DNA of 54,430 nt, taken from positions 1 to 54,430 of the forward strand of contig NZ_JACSQY010000014.1 in the NCBI RefSeq assembly GCF_014836415.1, written 5' to 3'. This document shows positions 28,872-40,675 of the stretch, one piece after another. The notes beneath the pieces are model-generated. The model saw nothing but the letters and a program-made list of their open reading frames with translations, was not told where the DNA came from and made no database searches. The stretch comes from Sporosarcina gallistercoris (GTDB taxonomy: Bacteria; Bacillota; Bacilli; Bacillales_A; Planococcaceae). The position numbers and the translations under genes were made by a program. Each line of letters starts with the position of its first letter. The stretch's first letter is position 1.

Positions 28872-28897
28872 GTGACGATTCATCGACAGATAGTGGG

Positions 28898-29182
28898 TCA
28901 TACAATTGCTTCTTCAAAAACCGGTTCTTTTTCTTCTGCGAAATAGGCCTCTAAAACAGCCTCTTGGATCTTTGTTCGGGATGCAGGATTGATAGGATGT
29001 GCCACATCACGAAACTCTCCATCTGGCGTCCGTTTGCTTGGCATTGCTACAAAAAGACCATCATTTCCTTCAATAATGCGTATGTCATGCACGACAAATT
29101 CCTCGTCAAAAGTAATAGAAGCGATTGCACGCATTCTCCCATTGGTTTCAATCTTTCGTAAACGAACATTAGTAACTTGCAT
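28898..29182 (-). CDS. spoVG: SpoVG, septation and gene-expression regulator
   Basis: Small nucleic-acid-binding regulator (94 aa) linked to asymmetric septation in Bacillus and to virulence and capsule control in relatives. Highly conserved core: [20 protein letters not shown] region (residues 15-34), [20 protein letters not shown] and FRDVAHPIN. The ATG at 29182 has GGAG 6 nt upstream; an ATG four codons earlier abuts its ribosome site. The order spoVG-glmU-prs-ctc is that of B. subtilis. A sigma-H-like promoter lies upstream. Confidence 0.96.
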   Translation of the reverse strand: MQVTNVRLRKIETNGRMRAIASITFDEEFVVHDIRIIEGNDGLFVAMPSKRTPDGEFRDVAHPINPASRTKIQEAVLEAYFAEEKEPVFEEAIV

Positions 29183-29223
29183 ACTCGTCTCCATTCCCCT
29201 TTCTCGAAAACTGTATGCAGTAC

Positions 29224-29249
29224 ATTTTCTACAAAAGTTTTTAAATCCC
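29224..29249 (-). promoter_or_regulatory. candidate sigma-H promoter of spoVG with upstream A/T-rich box
   Basis: Minus strand GGGATTT (29249-29243), a 13-bp spacer and GAAAAT (29229-29224) resemble the sigma-H pattern (AGGAWWT and GAAT). Upstream (29255-29290) lies a very A/T-rich run, comparable to the A/T box of the B. subtilis spoVG promoter. Assigned by motif and known regulation. Confidence 0.5.
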
Positions 29250-29294
29250 TCTATTCAATTTTAAATTTTTCCGATTATTTAAACTTTCTCTGAT

Positions 29295-29324
29295 TGCAAA
29301 AAAACGCTCCCAAAAGGAACGTTT
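29295..29324 (-). terminator. ridA intrinsic terminator
   Basis: AAACGTTCC-TTTT-GGGAGCGTTT on the minus strand followed by T7, just after the ridA stop; ends the purR-ridA transcript. Confidence 0.85.
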
Positions 29325-29328
29325 AGTG

Positions 29329-29706
29329 TCATTCTGCTGCAACCGCAACCACTTCGATCTCAACTTTCACATCTTTCGGAAGACGTGCCACTTCCACGGT
29401 TGAACGAGCTGGTGTGTGCTCACCAAAATGTTTTGCATATACTTCGTTGAGTGCTCCGAACTCATTCATGTCTTTAATGAAAACTGTCGCTTTGACGACT
29501 TGTTTCAGAGAAGAGTTCGCTTCTGTAAGCACAGCTTTCAAGTTTTCAAACACTTGGTTCGTTTGCTCTTCAATCGTTGTCCCGGCCACTTCGCCATTTG
29601 TATTCAATGGAATTTGCCCAGATGTGTATACCAATCCATTCACTTTCACAGCTTGCGCATAAGGTCCGATCGCCTTTGGTGCTTGGTCAGTCGCTACATA
29701 GTTCAT
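29329..29706 (-). CDS. ridA: RidA family 2-iminobutanoate/2-iminopropanoate deaminase (YabJ)
   Basis: Hydrolyses reactive enamine/imine intermediates formed by PLP enzymes. The 125-aa protein shows the YjgF/RidA signature: [22 protein letters not shown] (residues about 10-31; only quoted in part), and [13 protein letters not shown] with the Arg that binds the substrate carboxylate. Its ATG overlaps the purR stop by 4 nt. In B. subtilis the homologue YabJ is in the same operon and affects purR-controlled genes. Confidence 0.95.
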   Translation of the reverse strand: MNYVATDQAPKAIGPYAQAVKVNGLVYTSGQIPLNTNGEVAGTTIEEQTNQVFENLKAVLTEANSSLKQVVKATVFIKDMNEFGALNEVYAKHFGEHTPARSTVEVARLPKDVKVEIEVVAVAAE

Positions 29707-30536
29707 CGTTCATCTCCACCTTCCAAAAAGTAGTTTCCGTCTTCCAGTTCAATTGTTCGATCTCGTTCATTCACTTTACATAACTTTACGAGGGAACGAT
29801 AGCTTTCGACAAGTACCTCTTCTGTATGTTCCGACTCAACGAGTACGGCGGCACCTGCCAGTTCACAATCGAATTCTTCGACTAGGTGACGCATGCCGAG
29901 CATCGTACCTCCAGCCTTCATGAAATCATCTGTCACTAAAATCCGCTGTCCGCTTTTCATACTGCGTTTGGACAAGACCATCGTTTGGATTCTCCGTGTC
30001 GATCCGGAAACATAGTTAATGCTCACTGTCGATCCTTCGGTCACTTTACTATCCCGTCTCACAATCACGACAGGAACATTCAAATGACGTGCTATCGCTT
30101 GAGCGATGGGGATTCCCTTTGTCGCTACTGTCATAATGACATCAATGTTGTGATTCGCGAAAGCCGAGGCGAACACCCTTCCCACTTTATCCATCAATTG
30201 TGGGTTCCCCAGTAAATCAGTCATATATAAGTATCCGCCTGGCAATAACCGATCCGAGTGACTTAATTCTTCAATCAATTGTGCGATCACCTCTCGCACC
30301 GCTCGATCGGACATTAGCGGAATATACTTCACTCCGCCAGCGGCTCCGGAAACTGTCAATAGTTTTCCGGTTCCGCTTTCTTCGAATGTCTCTTTAATAA
30401 TCGTCAGGTCTTCACTGATTGATGATTTTGCTGCCTGAAAACGTTCTGAGAAAACCGTTAGCGGGATGAGTTGGTGAGGGTTCTCCAACAGATGGCGTGT
30501 CATCTCTACGAGACGTTCACTCCTCTTCCATTTCAT
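29703..30536 (-). CDS. purR: pur operon repressor PurR
   Basis: Represses purine genes; PRPP releases it from DNA. An N-terminal winged helix-turn-helix (about residues 1-73, [20 protein letters not shown] and [15 protein letters not shown]) precedes a phosphoribosyltransferase-like domain with the PRPP loop [13 protein letters not shown] (about residues 200-212). The ATG at 30536 follows AGGAG by 9 nt; a TTG three codons earlier is less likely. A possible PurBox lies directly upstream, which would give autoregulation as in B. subtilis. It heads the purR-ridA pair. Confidence 0.95.
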   Translation of the reverse strand: MKWKRSERLVEMTRHLLENPHQLIPLTVFSERFQAAKSSISEDLTIIKETFEESGTGKLLTVSGAAGGVKYIPLMSDRAVREVIAQLIEELSHSDRLLPGGYLYMTDLLGNPQLMDKVGRVFASAFANHNIDVIMTVATKGIPIAQAIARHLNVPVVIVRRDSKVTEGSTVSINYVSGSTRRIQTMVLSKRSMKSGQRILVTDDFMKAGGTMLGMRHLVEEFDCELAGAAVLVESEHTEEVLVESYRSLVKLCKVNERDRTIELEDGNYFLEGGDER

Positions 30537-30551
30537 GTCCAACAACTCCTA

Positions 30552-30595
30552 AAACCCGAATATTATACCTTCAGACTACCACAATCGTCCGTTTT
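30552..30595 (-). promoter_or_regulatory. candidate PurBox pair over the purR promoter
   Basis: AAACCCGAATATT (plus strand 30552-30564) differs at two positions from the PurBox AWWWCCGAACWWT and overlaps a -10 TATAAT on the minus strand. A weaker inverted copy (30583-30595, three mismatches) lies 18 bp away, near the spacing of B. subtilis PurBox pairs. This is pattern matching by eye. Confidence 0.35.
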
Positions 30596-31464
30596 CAAGC
30601 AAGGTTGATACGCTCTCCCATCATCCGGACTGCATACACTTCGGGACAGAAACCTTTCAGTCCATTATAAATGCGAGCAACTTGGGATTCGTGTTCAACG
30701 AGTCCGAATACAGTGGGACCACTTCCACTCATCAGCACTGTGTCCGCTCCGAACTTCAACATTTGTTCTTTCAGTACGCTCACTTGAGGATGAAGACGCA
30801 TGGTAACTGGCTCCAATGCATTCCCTACCTTTTTACACATGTTTTCATAATCGGCTGATGCAAGTGCCTCCATCATGCCTGCTGTGTCTGGATGTTCAAT
30901 ACTTTGAATATCCAGACCTCCATAAATATCAGCAGTTGACACTGAAATCGGAGGCTTCGCTAACACTACCCAACAATTAGGCGGAACCGATAAATGTTGA
31001 ATCTGCTCTCCGCGACCGGAAGCAAGAGCGGTTCCACCATAGACACAAAACGGAATGTCCGATCCAATACTTGCACCGAGTACCGCTAACTCATCCAAAG
31101 AAAGTCCAAGGTTCCACATTCTATTCAATCCACGTAAAGTGGCAGCTGCATCGGAGCTTCCTCCCGCTAGGCCAGCAGCTACCGGGATGTTTTTGTCGAG
31201 AGTGATTTCAACACCACTTCGGATATCGAATTTCTTGCGCAAAATATCCGCTGCCTGCCATGCTAGGTTACGTTTATCATTCGGTACAAAACGTTCTGAA
31301 GAACGGATTGTAATTCCCCGATCTAAAGGCTTTAGCCAAATCCGATCCGCAAGGTCCACGGTTGTCATAATCATTTCAACTTCATGAAAACCATCCGGAC
31401 GTTTTTGCAGGACATCGAGCGTTAAATTTATTTTAGCTGGCGCTTTTTCAGATATCATACTCAT
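30595..31464 (-). CDS. ispE: 4-diphosphocytidyl-2-C-methyl-D-erythritol kinase
   Basis: Fourth enzyme of the MEP isoprenoid pathway; phosphorylates CDP-methylerythritol. GHMP kinase motifs are [11 protein letters not shown] (residues 8-18), the ATP loop [19 protein letters not shown] (about 94-112) and [12 protein letters not shown] near the C-terminus. GGAGG lies 7 nt before the ATG at 31464, which gives 289 aa; a TTG six codons earlier is unlikely. It sits between sspF and purR as in B. subtilis. A TAAAAT -10-like box lies about 30 nt upstream (31494-31499). Confidence 0.96.
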   Translation of the reverse strand: MSMISEKAPAKINLTLDVLQKRPDGFHEVEMIMTTVDLADRIWLKPLDRGITIRSSERFVPNDKRNLAWQAADILRKKFDIRSGVEITLDKNIPVAAGLAGGSSDAAATLRGLNRMWNLGLSLDELAVLGASIGSDIPFCVYGGTALASGRGEQIQHLSVPPNCWVVLAKPPISVSTADIYGGLDIQSIEHPDTAGMMEALASADYENMCKKVGNALEPVTMRLHPQVSVLKEQMLKFGADTVLMSGSGPTVFGLVEHESQVARIYNGLKGFCPEVYAVRMMGERINLA

Positions 31465-31506
31465 CTGGCTGCCTCCATTCAAACTTCATTGCTCACTATT
31501 TTACCA

Positions 31507-31528
31507 TAGGCAGTTATAAAATTGCCTA
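31507..31528. repeat. inverted repeat in the ispE promoter region
   Basis: Perfect 6-bp arms TAGGCA (31507-31512) and TGCCTA (31523-31528) around a 10-bp A/T-rich centre lie just upstream of the -10-like box of ispE. It may be an operator or a weak hairpin; no family match. Confidence 0.4.
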
Positions 31529-31552
31529 GATTCGCTAAAAAAACAATGGAGG

Positions 31553-31597
31553 AGCAAAAAAAAGCTGTGCTCGGCACACAGTGTGCGTAGCAACAGC
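31553..31597 (-). terminator. sspF intrinsic terminator
   Basis: GCTGTTGCT...AGCACAGC with a second, inner GCACAC/GTGTGC helix, followed on the minus strand by T8. It lies about 55 nt after the sspF stop. Confidence 0.85.
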
Positions 31598-31651
31598 CTC
31601 TTGTGTCAGCCATTCGTTGGATTTGGGTAGTACAACAGGGTTCAATGAACA

Positions 31652-31837
31652 TTATTGCGGTCGATCTTTATCCGCCATCCCTTGTCCTGCCATCTCAATT
31701 GCGCGTTTCACCATATTTCCAGCATCTCGCGATTTGATGCCTCCCCAACCTTCACGTTGAACCACATCGTAAAACCCGAGTTCTTTTGCAATCTCTTCTT
31801 TTAATTGCTCAGACATTACGCCGTTTCTTCTCGCCAT
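31652..31837 (-). CDS. sspF: small acid-soluble spore protein, alpha/beta type (SspF-like)
   Basis: DNA-binding protein of the dormant spore that protects DNA from UV and heat. The 61-aa protein has the family pattern: an N-terminal [20 protein letters not shown] helix, [20 protein letters not shown] (the conserved GWG and the SRDAGN turn) and [28 protein letters not shown] precedes the ATG. A CATACTA (31870-31876 on the minus strand, upstream of the gene) fits a sigma-G -10, but no clear -35 is seen. Position between veg and ispE is conserved. Confidence 0.95.
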   Translation of the reverse strand: MARRNGVMSEQLKEEIAKELGFYDVVQREGWGGIKSRDAGNMVKRAIEMAGQGMADKDRPQ

Positions 31838-31882
31838 TTAGGTTTCCTCCTTATTGGCTGACACGTGTAGTATGAACATGAA

Positions 31883-31929
31883 CCAGAAAAAAACACCTCC
31901 CACTTTCGTTTGAAAGTGGGAGGTGTTTT
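31883..31929 (-). terminator. veg terminator
   Basis: A perfect 17-bp stem (AAACACCTCCCACTTTC with its complement, 31890-31929) with a short loop and T residues on both sides. It ends veg and would also work in the other direction. Confidence 0.92.
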
Positions 31930-31961
31930 GTTTAGAAATAAATCAAAAAATGATAAAAGTG

Positions 31962-32228
31962 CTATTTAATCTCAAACGCTGTGGTGTCTCCACCGTCCAG
32001 TATCGTTATTTCAACTGCTTCAGTTAAAATATCCGCATAGCTGTATGATACCCGTTCAAAAGCATTTTCGTCCTGATCAAGTTCCACTACAAATACCGCA
32101 CGATACGTGTCACGAAGGATACCAGCTCTTTCGATCGTTTTTTTACGACCGCCGTTTGCACGAAGGTGCAGACGTTTTCCTAAGTGAGCATCCAATGACT
32201 TTTTAATGTCCGCTAATGTTTTTGGCAC
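31962..32228 (-). CDS. veg: Veg protein
   Basis: Small (88 aa), abundant protein conserved in Firmicutes; in B. subtilis it stimulates biofilm formation. Family sequence: [19 protein letters not shown] at the start, [14 protein letters not shown] and [20 protein letters not shown]. The start is GTG with AGGTGG 7 nt upstream. Two sigma-A promoters in tandem lie upstream, as at the strong veg promoter of B. subtilis. yabG, which separates veg from rsmA in B. subtilis, is missing. Confidence 0.94.
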   Translation of the reverse strand: MPKTLADIKKSLDAHLGKRLHLRANGGRKKTIERAGILRDTYRAVFVVELDQDENAFERVSYSYADILTEAVEITILDGGDTTAFEIK

Positions 32229-32252
32229 GTCGCTTCCACCTCACTGTGTATT

Positions 32253-32322
32253 ATCATAACACAGTTAAAAAGTTCTGTCAATTAAAATTTAAATTTTAAC
32301 AGGTCGAAATCATCTTTGTCAA
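32253..32322 (-). promoter_or_regulatory. tandem sigma-A promoters of veg
   Basis: Proximal: TTGACA (32281-32276), 17 bp, TATGAT (32258-32253). Distal: TTGACA (32322-32317), 18 bp, TAAAAT (32298-32293). The stretch between them is A/T-rich and may act as an UP element for the proximal promoter. Confidence 0.8.
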
Positions 32323-32379
32323 TCCTTTTGCAGCAAATTTTCATCTTTCGACATTCTTTTTTTCTTAAAATAGTCATAA

Positions 32380-33836
<1,457 letters not shown>

Positions 33837-33970
33837 TGTATTCCTCTTTCCTGCAAGGTATGTTCATACGTGCTTTTGATTTCTTTTTTCAGACTAATAC
33901 TTTCCTGAAAACAATTCTTCTTCAATTCTAACGGCTGCGCGTGCTATTGTACAGAATACCTCTATGACCG

Positions 33971-34011
33971 CAACAATCCGCATGGCTCGTATGCAGCCAT
34001 GCGGATTGTTG
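33971..34011. repeat. 17-bp perfect inverted repeat after yabE
   Basis: CAACAATCCGCATGGCT (33971-33987) and its exact complement (33995-34011) enclose a 7-nt loop. It could act as the yabE terminator, but neither strand has a T tract after the stem. The rest of the 206-bp gap to rnmV (33837-33970) shows only a GTACAAT -10-like box and the rnmV ribosome site. Confidence 0.8.
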
Positions 34012-34042
34012 GTGCTGATTATATAGTCTGTGCGTAGAACTG

Positions 34043-35293
34043 TCAGTTTAATACTTTGATTTTCACTTGACGTCTGCCGAACTGTTTAGCAGCCGCGTCA
34101 TTGGGTACGTGCAAGTCGATGCGATTGCCTTTAATAGCACCGCCGGTATCGCCCGCAACTGCGTAGCCATAGCCTTCCACCCATACTTTTGAACCCAGTG
34201 GAATGACACTTGGATCCACCGCGATGACTTTCAAGTTCGGATTGGCACTTAAGTTAATGCCAGTAGCTGTAACTCCACTGCAACCTGTGCAATGTGCTGT
34301 ATAAGCTGTGGCGTTCATATACATCACTTTGCCGGACTCACTGCCATTTCCACGTGAAACATTTGTCTTACTCGCAGAAGCTGTCTTCACTGCAGAAGCT
34401 TGCGGGGATGCATCCGCAAGTGCCACTTTCGAGCCTACAGAAACTACTTTAGCTTTTGGATGTGCGACAACGTGCTCCCGGATCAGCTTACGTGATACTT
34501 CTTTTCCGTTCTCTTTGACGATTTCGAATCTCTTTCTGACTTTCCCTTTTTCACCTTCTTGGACAACTTTTTCTCGTCCTTTCAGCAAACTATCGTCAGA
34601 ACTTGTTTTCACGTCAAAATCCGTTGTCTCTTCCACTACATCGGTGACCTTTTCCACACGAACAATCGAGACAACCGATTTCGGCAACAACAATTGCTCC
34701 GAATTGCTCTCTACTCGATCCAATTCACTTAGCTGGATGTTTTCGTTCTTTAAAAAGTCAGCGACCGTAGTCGAAGTGGACCACACTTTTGTAGACTTTT
34801 TTCCGTCTTTCAACGTTACTTGAAAAGCTTTATCAATCGTAATTTCACTTTTCTTCTCGACTTTACTTTCTAGACTCGGTTTAACTGAATCATGCTCTGA
34901 CAGTTTAACGCCAGCTTCTGTCAGTATGTCTTTAACGGTATTCTTTGTTGTCCAGATTGTCGTCGAGTCGTTATTCATATTTATTGCAACGGGGTTCGCC
35001 TGTTTCCAATCAATCGTCATTCCATCTTTGATGGACGTTGTTGCTGAGGGGGAAATTACGTCGTGTGACCCAATTTCTATATCACGCTGTGCCAATACAT
35101 CTCCTACTGTGTTCGCGTGTGTTTTCAGTTCCACTGTTTTGCCACCCGCTTCAAGCGTGATGTTTTTCTTCGTGCCTTCAAATAGGACAAGAGAAAGAAC
35201 AGTTATAAAAATCGCTAGAATCGCTGTGACAGCTGCGACTTTTTGTATCCTCAGTGATTGAAAGAACGGGTTTCCCATGGTACGTTTCGTCAT
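34043..35293 (-). CDS. yabE: cell-wall-binding protein YabE: DUF348 repeats, G5 and 3D domains
   Basis: Secreted or anchored wall protein of the Rpf/Sps family, probably a wall hydrolase or muralytic factor. A single N-terminal membrane segment (VAAVTAILAIFITVLSLVLF, about residues 19-38) is followed by three ubiquitin-like DUF348 repeats (about 42-195, each near TVGDVL, TVKDILTEAG, TVADFLKNENI), a G5 domain (about 205-280), an Ala/Ser/Lys linker, and the C-terminal 3D domain (TAYTAHC, VIPLGSKVWVEGYG, DTGGAIKGNRIDLHV) with its Asp residues. At 416 aa it is a usual size. AAGGAGG precedes the ATG; a consensus promoter lies upstream. Confidence 0.93.
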   Translation of the reverse strand: MTKRTMGNPFFQSLRIQKVAAVTAILAIFITVLSLVLFEGTKKNITLEAGGKTVELKTHANTVGDVLAQRDIEIGSHDVISPSATTSIKDGMTIDWKQANPVAINMNNDSTTIWTTKNTVKDILTEAGVKLSEHDSVKPSLESKVEKKSEITIDKAFQVTLKDGKKSTKVWSTSTTVADFLKNENIQLSELDRVESNSEQLLLPKSVVSIVRVEKVTDVVEETTDFDVKTSSDDSLLKGREKVVQEGEKGKVRKRFEIVKENGKEVSRKLIREHVVAHPKAKVVSVGSKVALADASPQASAVKTASASKTNVSRGNGSESGKVMYMNATAYTAHCTGCSGVTATGINLSANPNLKVIAVDPSVIPLGSKVWVEGYGYAVAGDTGGAIKGNRIDLHVPNDAAAKQFGRRQVKIKVLN

Positions 35294-35323
35294 GAAAAAA
35301 TCTCCTCCTTATTCACTCGGCTG

Positions 35324-35352
35324 ATTATATAGGCTCAATTTCACGCTGTCAA
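35324..35352 (-). promoter_or_regulatory. sigma-A promoter of yabE
   Basis: Minus strand TTGACA (35352-35347), a 17-bp spacer and TATAAT (35329-35324): both hexamers match consensus. It lies about 30 nt before the yabE start. Confidence 0.85.
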
Positions 35353-35374
35353 CCGATCAAACTTTCCCGCATAG

Positions 35375-35425
35375 GAATGCCGGAAGTCCCCTTCCTGCAA
35401 AGAATGGGCGATTCTTCCGGCATTC
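35375..35425. repeat. 12-bp perfect inverted repeat between tatD and yabE
   Basis: GAATGCCGGAAG (35375-35386) and its complement (35414-35425) are separated by 27 nt. It follows the tatD stop by 3 nt and may be its terminator, but there is no T tract after it and the yabE promoter starts 22 bp further on. Confidence 0.7.
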
Positions 35426-35428
35426 AAG

Positions 35429-36196
35429 TCAGTTGATGGAAAATAATTTCATAGCGTTTTGAGTGGTAGTTTTCTCTACCTCTTCGAGTGATATTCCTTT
35501 TAGTTCCGCGATTTGTTCTGCAACAAGTGCCACAAATGCAGGTTCATTTCTTTTTCCGCGATGTGGATGAGGGGCAAGGTACGGTGCGTCGGTTTCTATC
35601 AGTAAATACTCCAGTGGAATTTCAGTTGCAACTTGTTTTGGCATCTTGGCATTCTTGAAGGTCACCGGGCCGCCGAGAGAGATCATGAAGTTCATCTCCA
35701 TGCATTGTTTAGCGGTTTCTACACTTCCACTGAAGCAGTGCATAATACCGCCTGTGATTCCTGCTTCTTCTTCTTGCAAAATTCGTACGACGTCCGCTGT
35801 TGCATCTCGATTATGGATGATAATCGGTAACTCCACTTTTTGAGCAAGTCGTATTTGCTTTCGAAATAGTTCTTGCTGAACTTCTTTCGGTGACTTATCC
35901 CAATGATAATCGAGTCCAGTTTCTCCGATTCCTACAACTTTGGGATGTGCAGCTAACTCTTCAATCCAATTTAAATCATCTTCCGTACAATCGATAGCAT
36001 CAACCGGATGCCATCCGACCACCGCGTATATGAAGCTATGTTTTTCCGTTAGCTCCATTGCCCTGCTAATGGTGGGGCGATCAAATCCGACGACCACCAT
36101 CCGCTCAACACCTGCGTCGAGCGCTCGCTGAATAACTTGGTCTATGTCTTGTTCATATTGTTCATCATTTAAATGGACATGTGTGTCTATTAACAT
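35429..36196 (-). CDS. tatD: TatD family metal-dependent hydrolase
   Basis: TIM-barrel metal-dependent hydrolase with 3'-5' DNase activity reported in the family. The metal motif DTHVHLND is at residues 4-11, GETGLDYHWD at about 90-99, IIHNRDA, HCFSGSVE and ETDAPYLAPHPHRG at about 200-213. The ATG at 36196 follows GAGGCG by 8 nt and gives 255 aa; a 21-codon extension lacks a ribosome site. It is 60 nt downstream of the metG terminator region, in the conserved metG-tatD-yabE-rnmV-rsmA order. Confidence 0.94.
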   Translation of the reverse strand: MLIDTHVHLNDEQYEQDIDQVIQRALDAGVERMVVVGFDRPTISRAMELTEKHSFIYAVVGWHPVDAIDCTEDDLNWIEELAAHPKVVGIGETGLDYHWDKSPKEVQQELFRKQIRLAQKVELPIIIHNRDATADVVRILQEEEAGITGGIMHCFSGSVETAKQCMEMNFMISLGGPVTFKNAKMPKQVATEIPLEYLLIETDAPYLAPHPHRGKRNEPAFVALVAEQIAELKGISLEEVEKTTTQNAMKLFSIN

Positions 36197-36275
36197 TGCA
36201 TTCGCCTCACATAAGATATAGTGTACTGTCCTGTCTTTACATAGACATCGCAGTTTCATTACAAAACGGTTACAA

Positions 36276-36313
36276 ACAAAAGACAGCAGCGGCTCTCCGA
36301 AGAAAGCCGCTGC
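36276..36313 (-). terminator. metG intrinsic terminator
   Basis: GCAGCGGCT (36313-36305) pairs with AGCCGCTGC (36294-36286) on the minus strand, with a TCTTTTGTTT tail, just after the metG stop. Confidence 0.85.
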
Positions 36314-36319
36314 CCTATA

Positions 36320-38323
<2,004 letters not shown>

Positions 38324-38493
38324 TTATCGAACTTCTGAAAATTTAGCTACGGTGAGATGCGCAAAGAATATATCGATACTACAGAAAGTCTGTCCTTTGA
38401 CTACCATACAATGTTTTTCATCGATGAACCTTTAACGGAACCTTCCATTGAAATAAATATGACTTTCCCTTCACTATAGAAGATTGCCAAAGT

Positions 38494-38536
38494 AAAAACA
38501 GCTTATTCCCCTTATTGAAGGAAGAATAAGCTGTTT
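38494..38536 (-). terminator. terminator of the metNIQ-M20 operon
   Basis: AAACAGCTTATTC (38536-38524) pairs with GAATAAGCTGTTT (38508-38496) around a 15-nt loop and is followed by TTTAC. It is symmetrical enough to work in both directions. Confidence 0.85.
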
Positions 38537-38566
38537 AGAAGAACGAGATTATTTAAATGGAGGTAC

Positions 38567-39766
38567 TTACTGTTTGGCATTCAAACTTTTTTCAAACGCC
38601 TTTTTCACGCGATGCAGAAGCTCAGCATCTGTTAACAGTCTATATCCAGTTGATGCCAACACTTTCGCCCCTTTAATGAGCGCTTCGTCGCCAATGGATG
38701 ATTTTGCGGCTTCCCTAAATTCATCCGTATGTGCTATTAACTCATCAGGTCCGATTTTTATATGAGGATGTGCTGTAGGAACTTCGTAACTAATATTTCC
38801 TGCGTCCGTGGATCCCTTACCGGTCGACTTTTCAGTATGGACAATTTCACCGACTGCCGCTAATTCCTCGTGCAGTACTTCATCTAAAACAGAGTTCAAC
38901 ACAAAGTCTTTGACCTCATTTTGAAATCGTTTAATTTGAACTTCAGCCCCTGTCGCAAGAGCTGCACCTTCAGCTATCGCCCGAACCTTGGCAGAAGTTT
39001 CGACAGTTTTCGACCAGCTCTCGGCACGGATGAAAAAGCGCGCGGATGCATATTCAGGGATAATATTAGGTGCATCTCCGCCATGTGTAATAATTCCATG
39101 GATTCTAACGTCCGATGGAAGCTGCTGCCGGAGTGCATTTATCCCATTAAAGAGTTGAATGACAGCGTCTAATGCATTAATTCCTTTTTCAGGTGAACCC
39201 GATGCATGAGCAGGCTTGCCGTAGAAGTGGAAGTCTAGCGGATCGACAGCTAACGTCTCACTCGTCAATGAAGTCTTCCCAGATGGGTGAATCATTAATG
39301 CGGTGTCAATTCCTTCTAAGTAGCCGTGTTTGACAAAACTTCCTTTTGCACTCCCATTAGGCCCCCCCTCTTCAGCAGGTGTCCCCAGCACAACTACCCG
39401 TCCTCCACTCTCGGAAATTATCTTAGACAAAGCAATACCCGCAGCTACACTGGCTGTGCCAATAATATTATGTCCGCATGCATGACCTAACCCTGGTAGC
39501 GCATCGTATTCGGCAAGGAAAGCAATAGCAGGCCCTGGAATGCCACTGTCTTTCACTGCATAAAATGAGGTTTCGTGTCCAGCTACAGCTGTTGTCACTT
39601 CAAAGCCTTCATCCTTTAACAGATTGACATGTTTTTCACTAGCAAAGAATTCCTGGTTTCCGATTTCGGGGTTCGCATGGATCTCCTGACTGGTTTGAAT
39701 GTATAGATCCCGGTTGGATTCAATGGAACGGATAATAATATCTCGTTTAGAAATTAATGTACTCAT
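38567..39766 (-). CDS. M20 family amidohydrolase, last gene of the SAM-riboswitch operon
   Basis: Metal-dependent amidohydrolase of peptidase family M20D (399 aa). The metal-binding DALPGLGHACGHN (about residues 88-100) and EEGGPNGS (about 132-139) are present, as is a lid domain with HASGSPEKGINALDAV. The family includes N-acyl-amino-acid and aminoacylase-like enzymes. Its place after metQ, 14 nt downstream and under a SAM riboswitch, suggests it frees methionine or a related sulfur amino acid from an N-acyl or dipeptide form imported by MetNIQ; this is inference. GGAGGAAACTATT precedes the ATG. Confidence 0.88.
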   Translation of the reverse strand: MSTLISKRDIIIRSIESNRDLYIQTSQEIHANPEIGNQEFFASEKHVNLLKDEGFEVTTAVAGHETSFYAVKDSGIPGPAIAFLAEYDALPGLGHACGHNIIGTASVAAGIALSKIISESGGRVVVLGTPAEEGGPNGSAKGSFVKHGYLEGIDTALMIHPSGKTSLTSETLAVDPLDFHFYGKPAHASGSPEKGINALDAVIQLFNGINALRQQLPSDVRIHGIITHGGDAPNIIPEYASARFFIRAESWSKTVETSAKVRAIAEGAALATGAEVQIKRFQNEVKDFVLNSVLDEVLHEELAAVGEIVHTEKSTGKGSTDAGNISYEVPTAHPHIKIGPDELIAHTDEFREAAKSSIGDEALIKGAKVLASTGYRLLTDAELLHRVKKAFEKSLNAKQ

Positions 39767-39780
39767 AATAGTTTCCTCCT

Positions 39781-40638
39781 TTATAGTCCTTTGTAGACTT
39801 TAAGTAATTCTTCTTTTGAAATGTCAACCACAATGGAGCCACCATTTGTATCGGCCTCGACCGCTTTTTTCACCTCTTCATCGTGATATAATTCAACAAT
39901 TCGCTGGTAGGTTTCGTTGTTCTTATCTGATGATCTAGCTGCAAAGATATTTACATACGGCAATGTATTTTCATCCTCACTGTCTTCCAGATAGATTGGA
40001 TCTTTCACTGGATCGAATCCCGCTTGCCCTGCAATTCCATTATTAATGACAGACGCTGCTACATCCGGCAGTACACGCGGTGTTTGTTGGGCTACTATTG
40101 GATAGATGTCGAGTTTCTTCGGATTTTCGACAATCTTCGACGGATCGCCGAACAATCCGAAATCATCTGCCAGTTTAATCAAGCCTGCGGATTCCAATAG
40201 TTTCAAAGCGCGCGCCTGGTTAGATGGATCATCCGGGATTGCGATACGGGCTCCATCTTCGATCTCTTCGATTGACGTTAATTTTTCAGAATAGATACCC
40301 ATCGGGGCAATGAGCGTCGCACCGATAGGAGTCAAGTCTGCTTTGTTTTCTTTTGTGTATTGCTTGAGAAATGCAATGTGTTGGAATGAGTTCAGATCGA
40401 TATCTCCATTTGCTAACGCCTGGTTCGGCAATGTGTAATCTGAAAACTCGATGAGGTCAATTTCAATGCCTTCAGCCTTAGCTTTCTCTTTTAGGATTGG
40501 CCATAATTCTCCATCCGACCCGGTTACGCCGATCTTTACAACATTTGCATCTTTTTCTTCTCCTGAACTCTTCTGACTGCATGCTGCCAAAGTCAATACA
40601 ACTAGAACAGTTGCTAAATAGATAATTGCTTTTTTCAT
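39781..40638 (-). CDS. metQ: methionine ABC transporter substrate-binding lipoprotein
   Basis: Extracellular receptor of the D/L-methionine importer. A lipoprotein signal peptide ends in LTLAAC, with the lipidated Cys at residue 20. The NlpA/MetQ fold follows: KIGVTGSDGELWPIL (about 36-50), IEFSDYTLPNQALANGDIDLN and AIPDDPSNQARAL. The length, 285 aa, is usual. GGAGGAGATTATAAG precedes the ATG. It lies 38 nt after metI. It may bind methionine, or other sulfur compounds related to it. Confidence 0.94.
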   Translation of the reverse strand: MKKAIIYLATVLVVLTLAACSQKSSGEEKDANVVKIGVTGSDGELWPILKEKAKAEGIEIDLIEFSDYTLPNQALANGDIDLNSFQHIAFLKQYTKENKADLTPIGATLIAPMGIYSEKLTSIEEIEDGARIAIPDDPSNQARALKLLESAGLIKLADDFGLFGDPSKIVENPKKLDIYPIVAQQTPRVLPDVAASVINNGIAGQAGFDPVKDPIYLEDSEDENTLPYVNIFAARSSDKNNETYQRIVELYHDEEVKKAVEADTNGGSIVVDISKEELLKVYKGL

Positions 40639-40675
40639 CTTATAATCTCCTCCTAATATGTGTTAGATCAAAAAA

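Noticed and set aside
34308..34823. 171-codon frame antisense to yabE
   Set aside because: Ser/Thr/Phe-rich mirror of the yabE coding sequence without a ribosome site; a shadow of the real gene.
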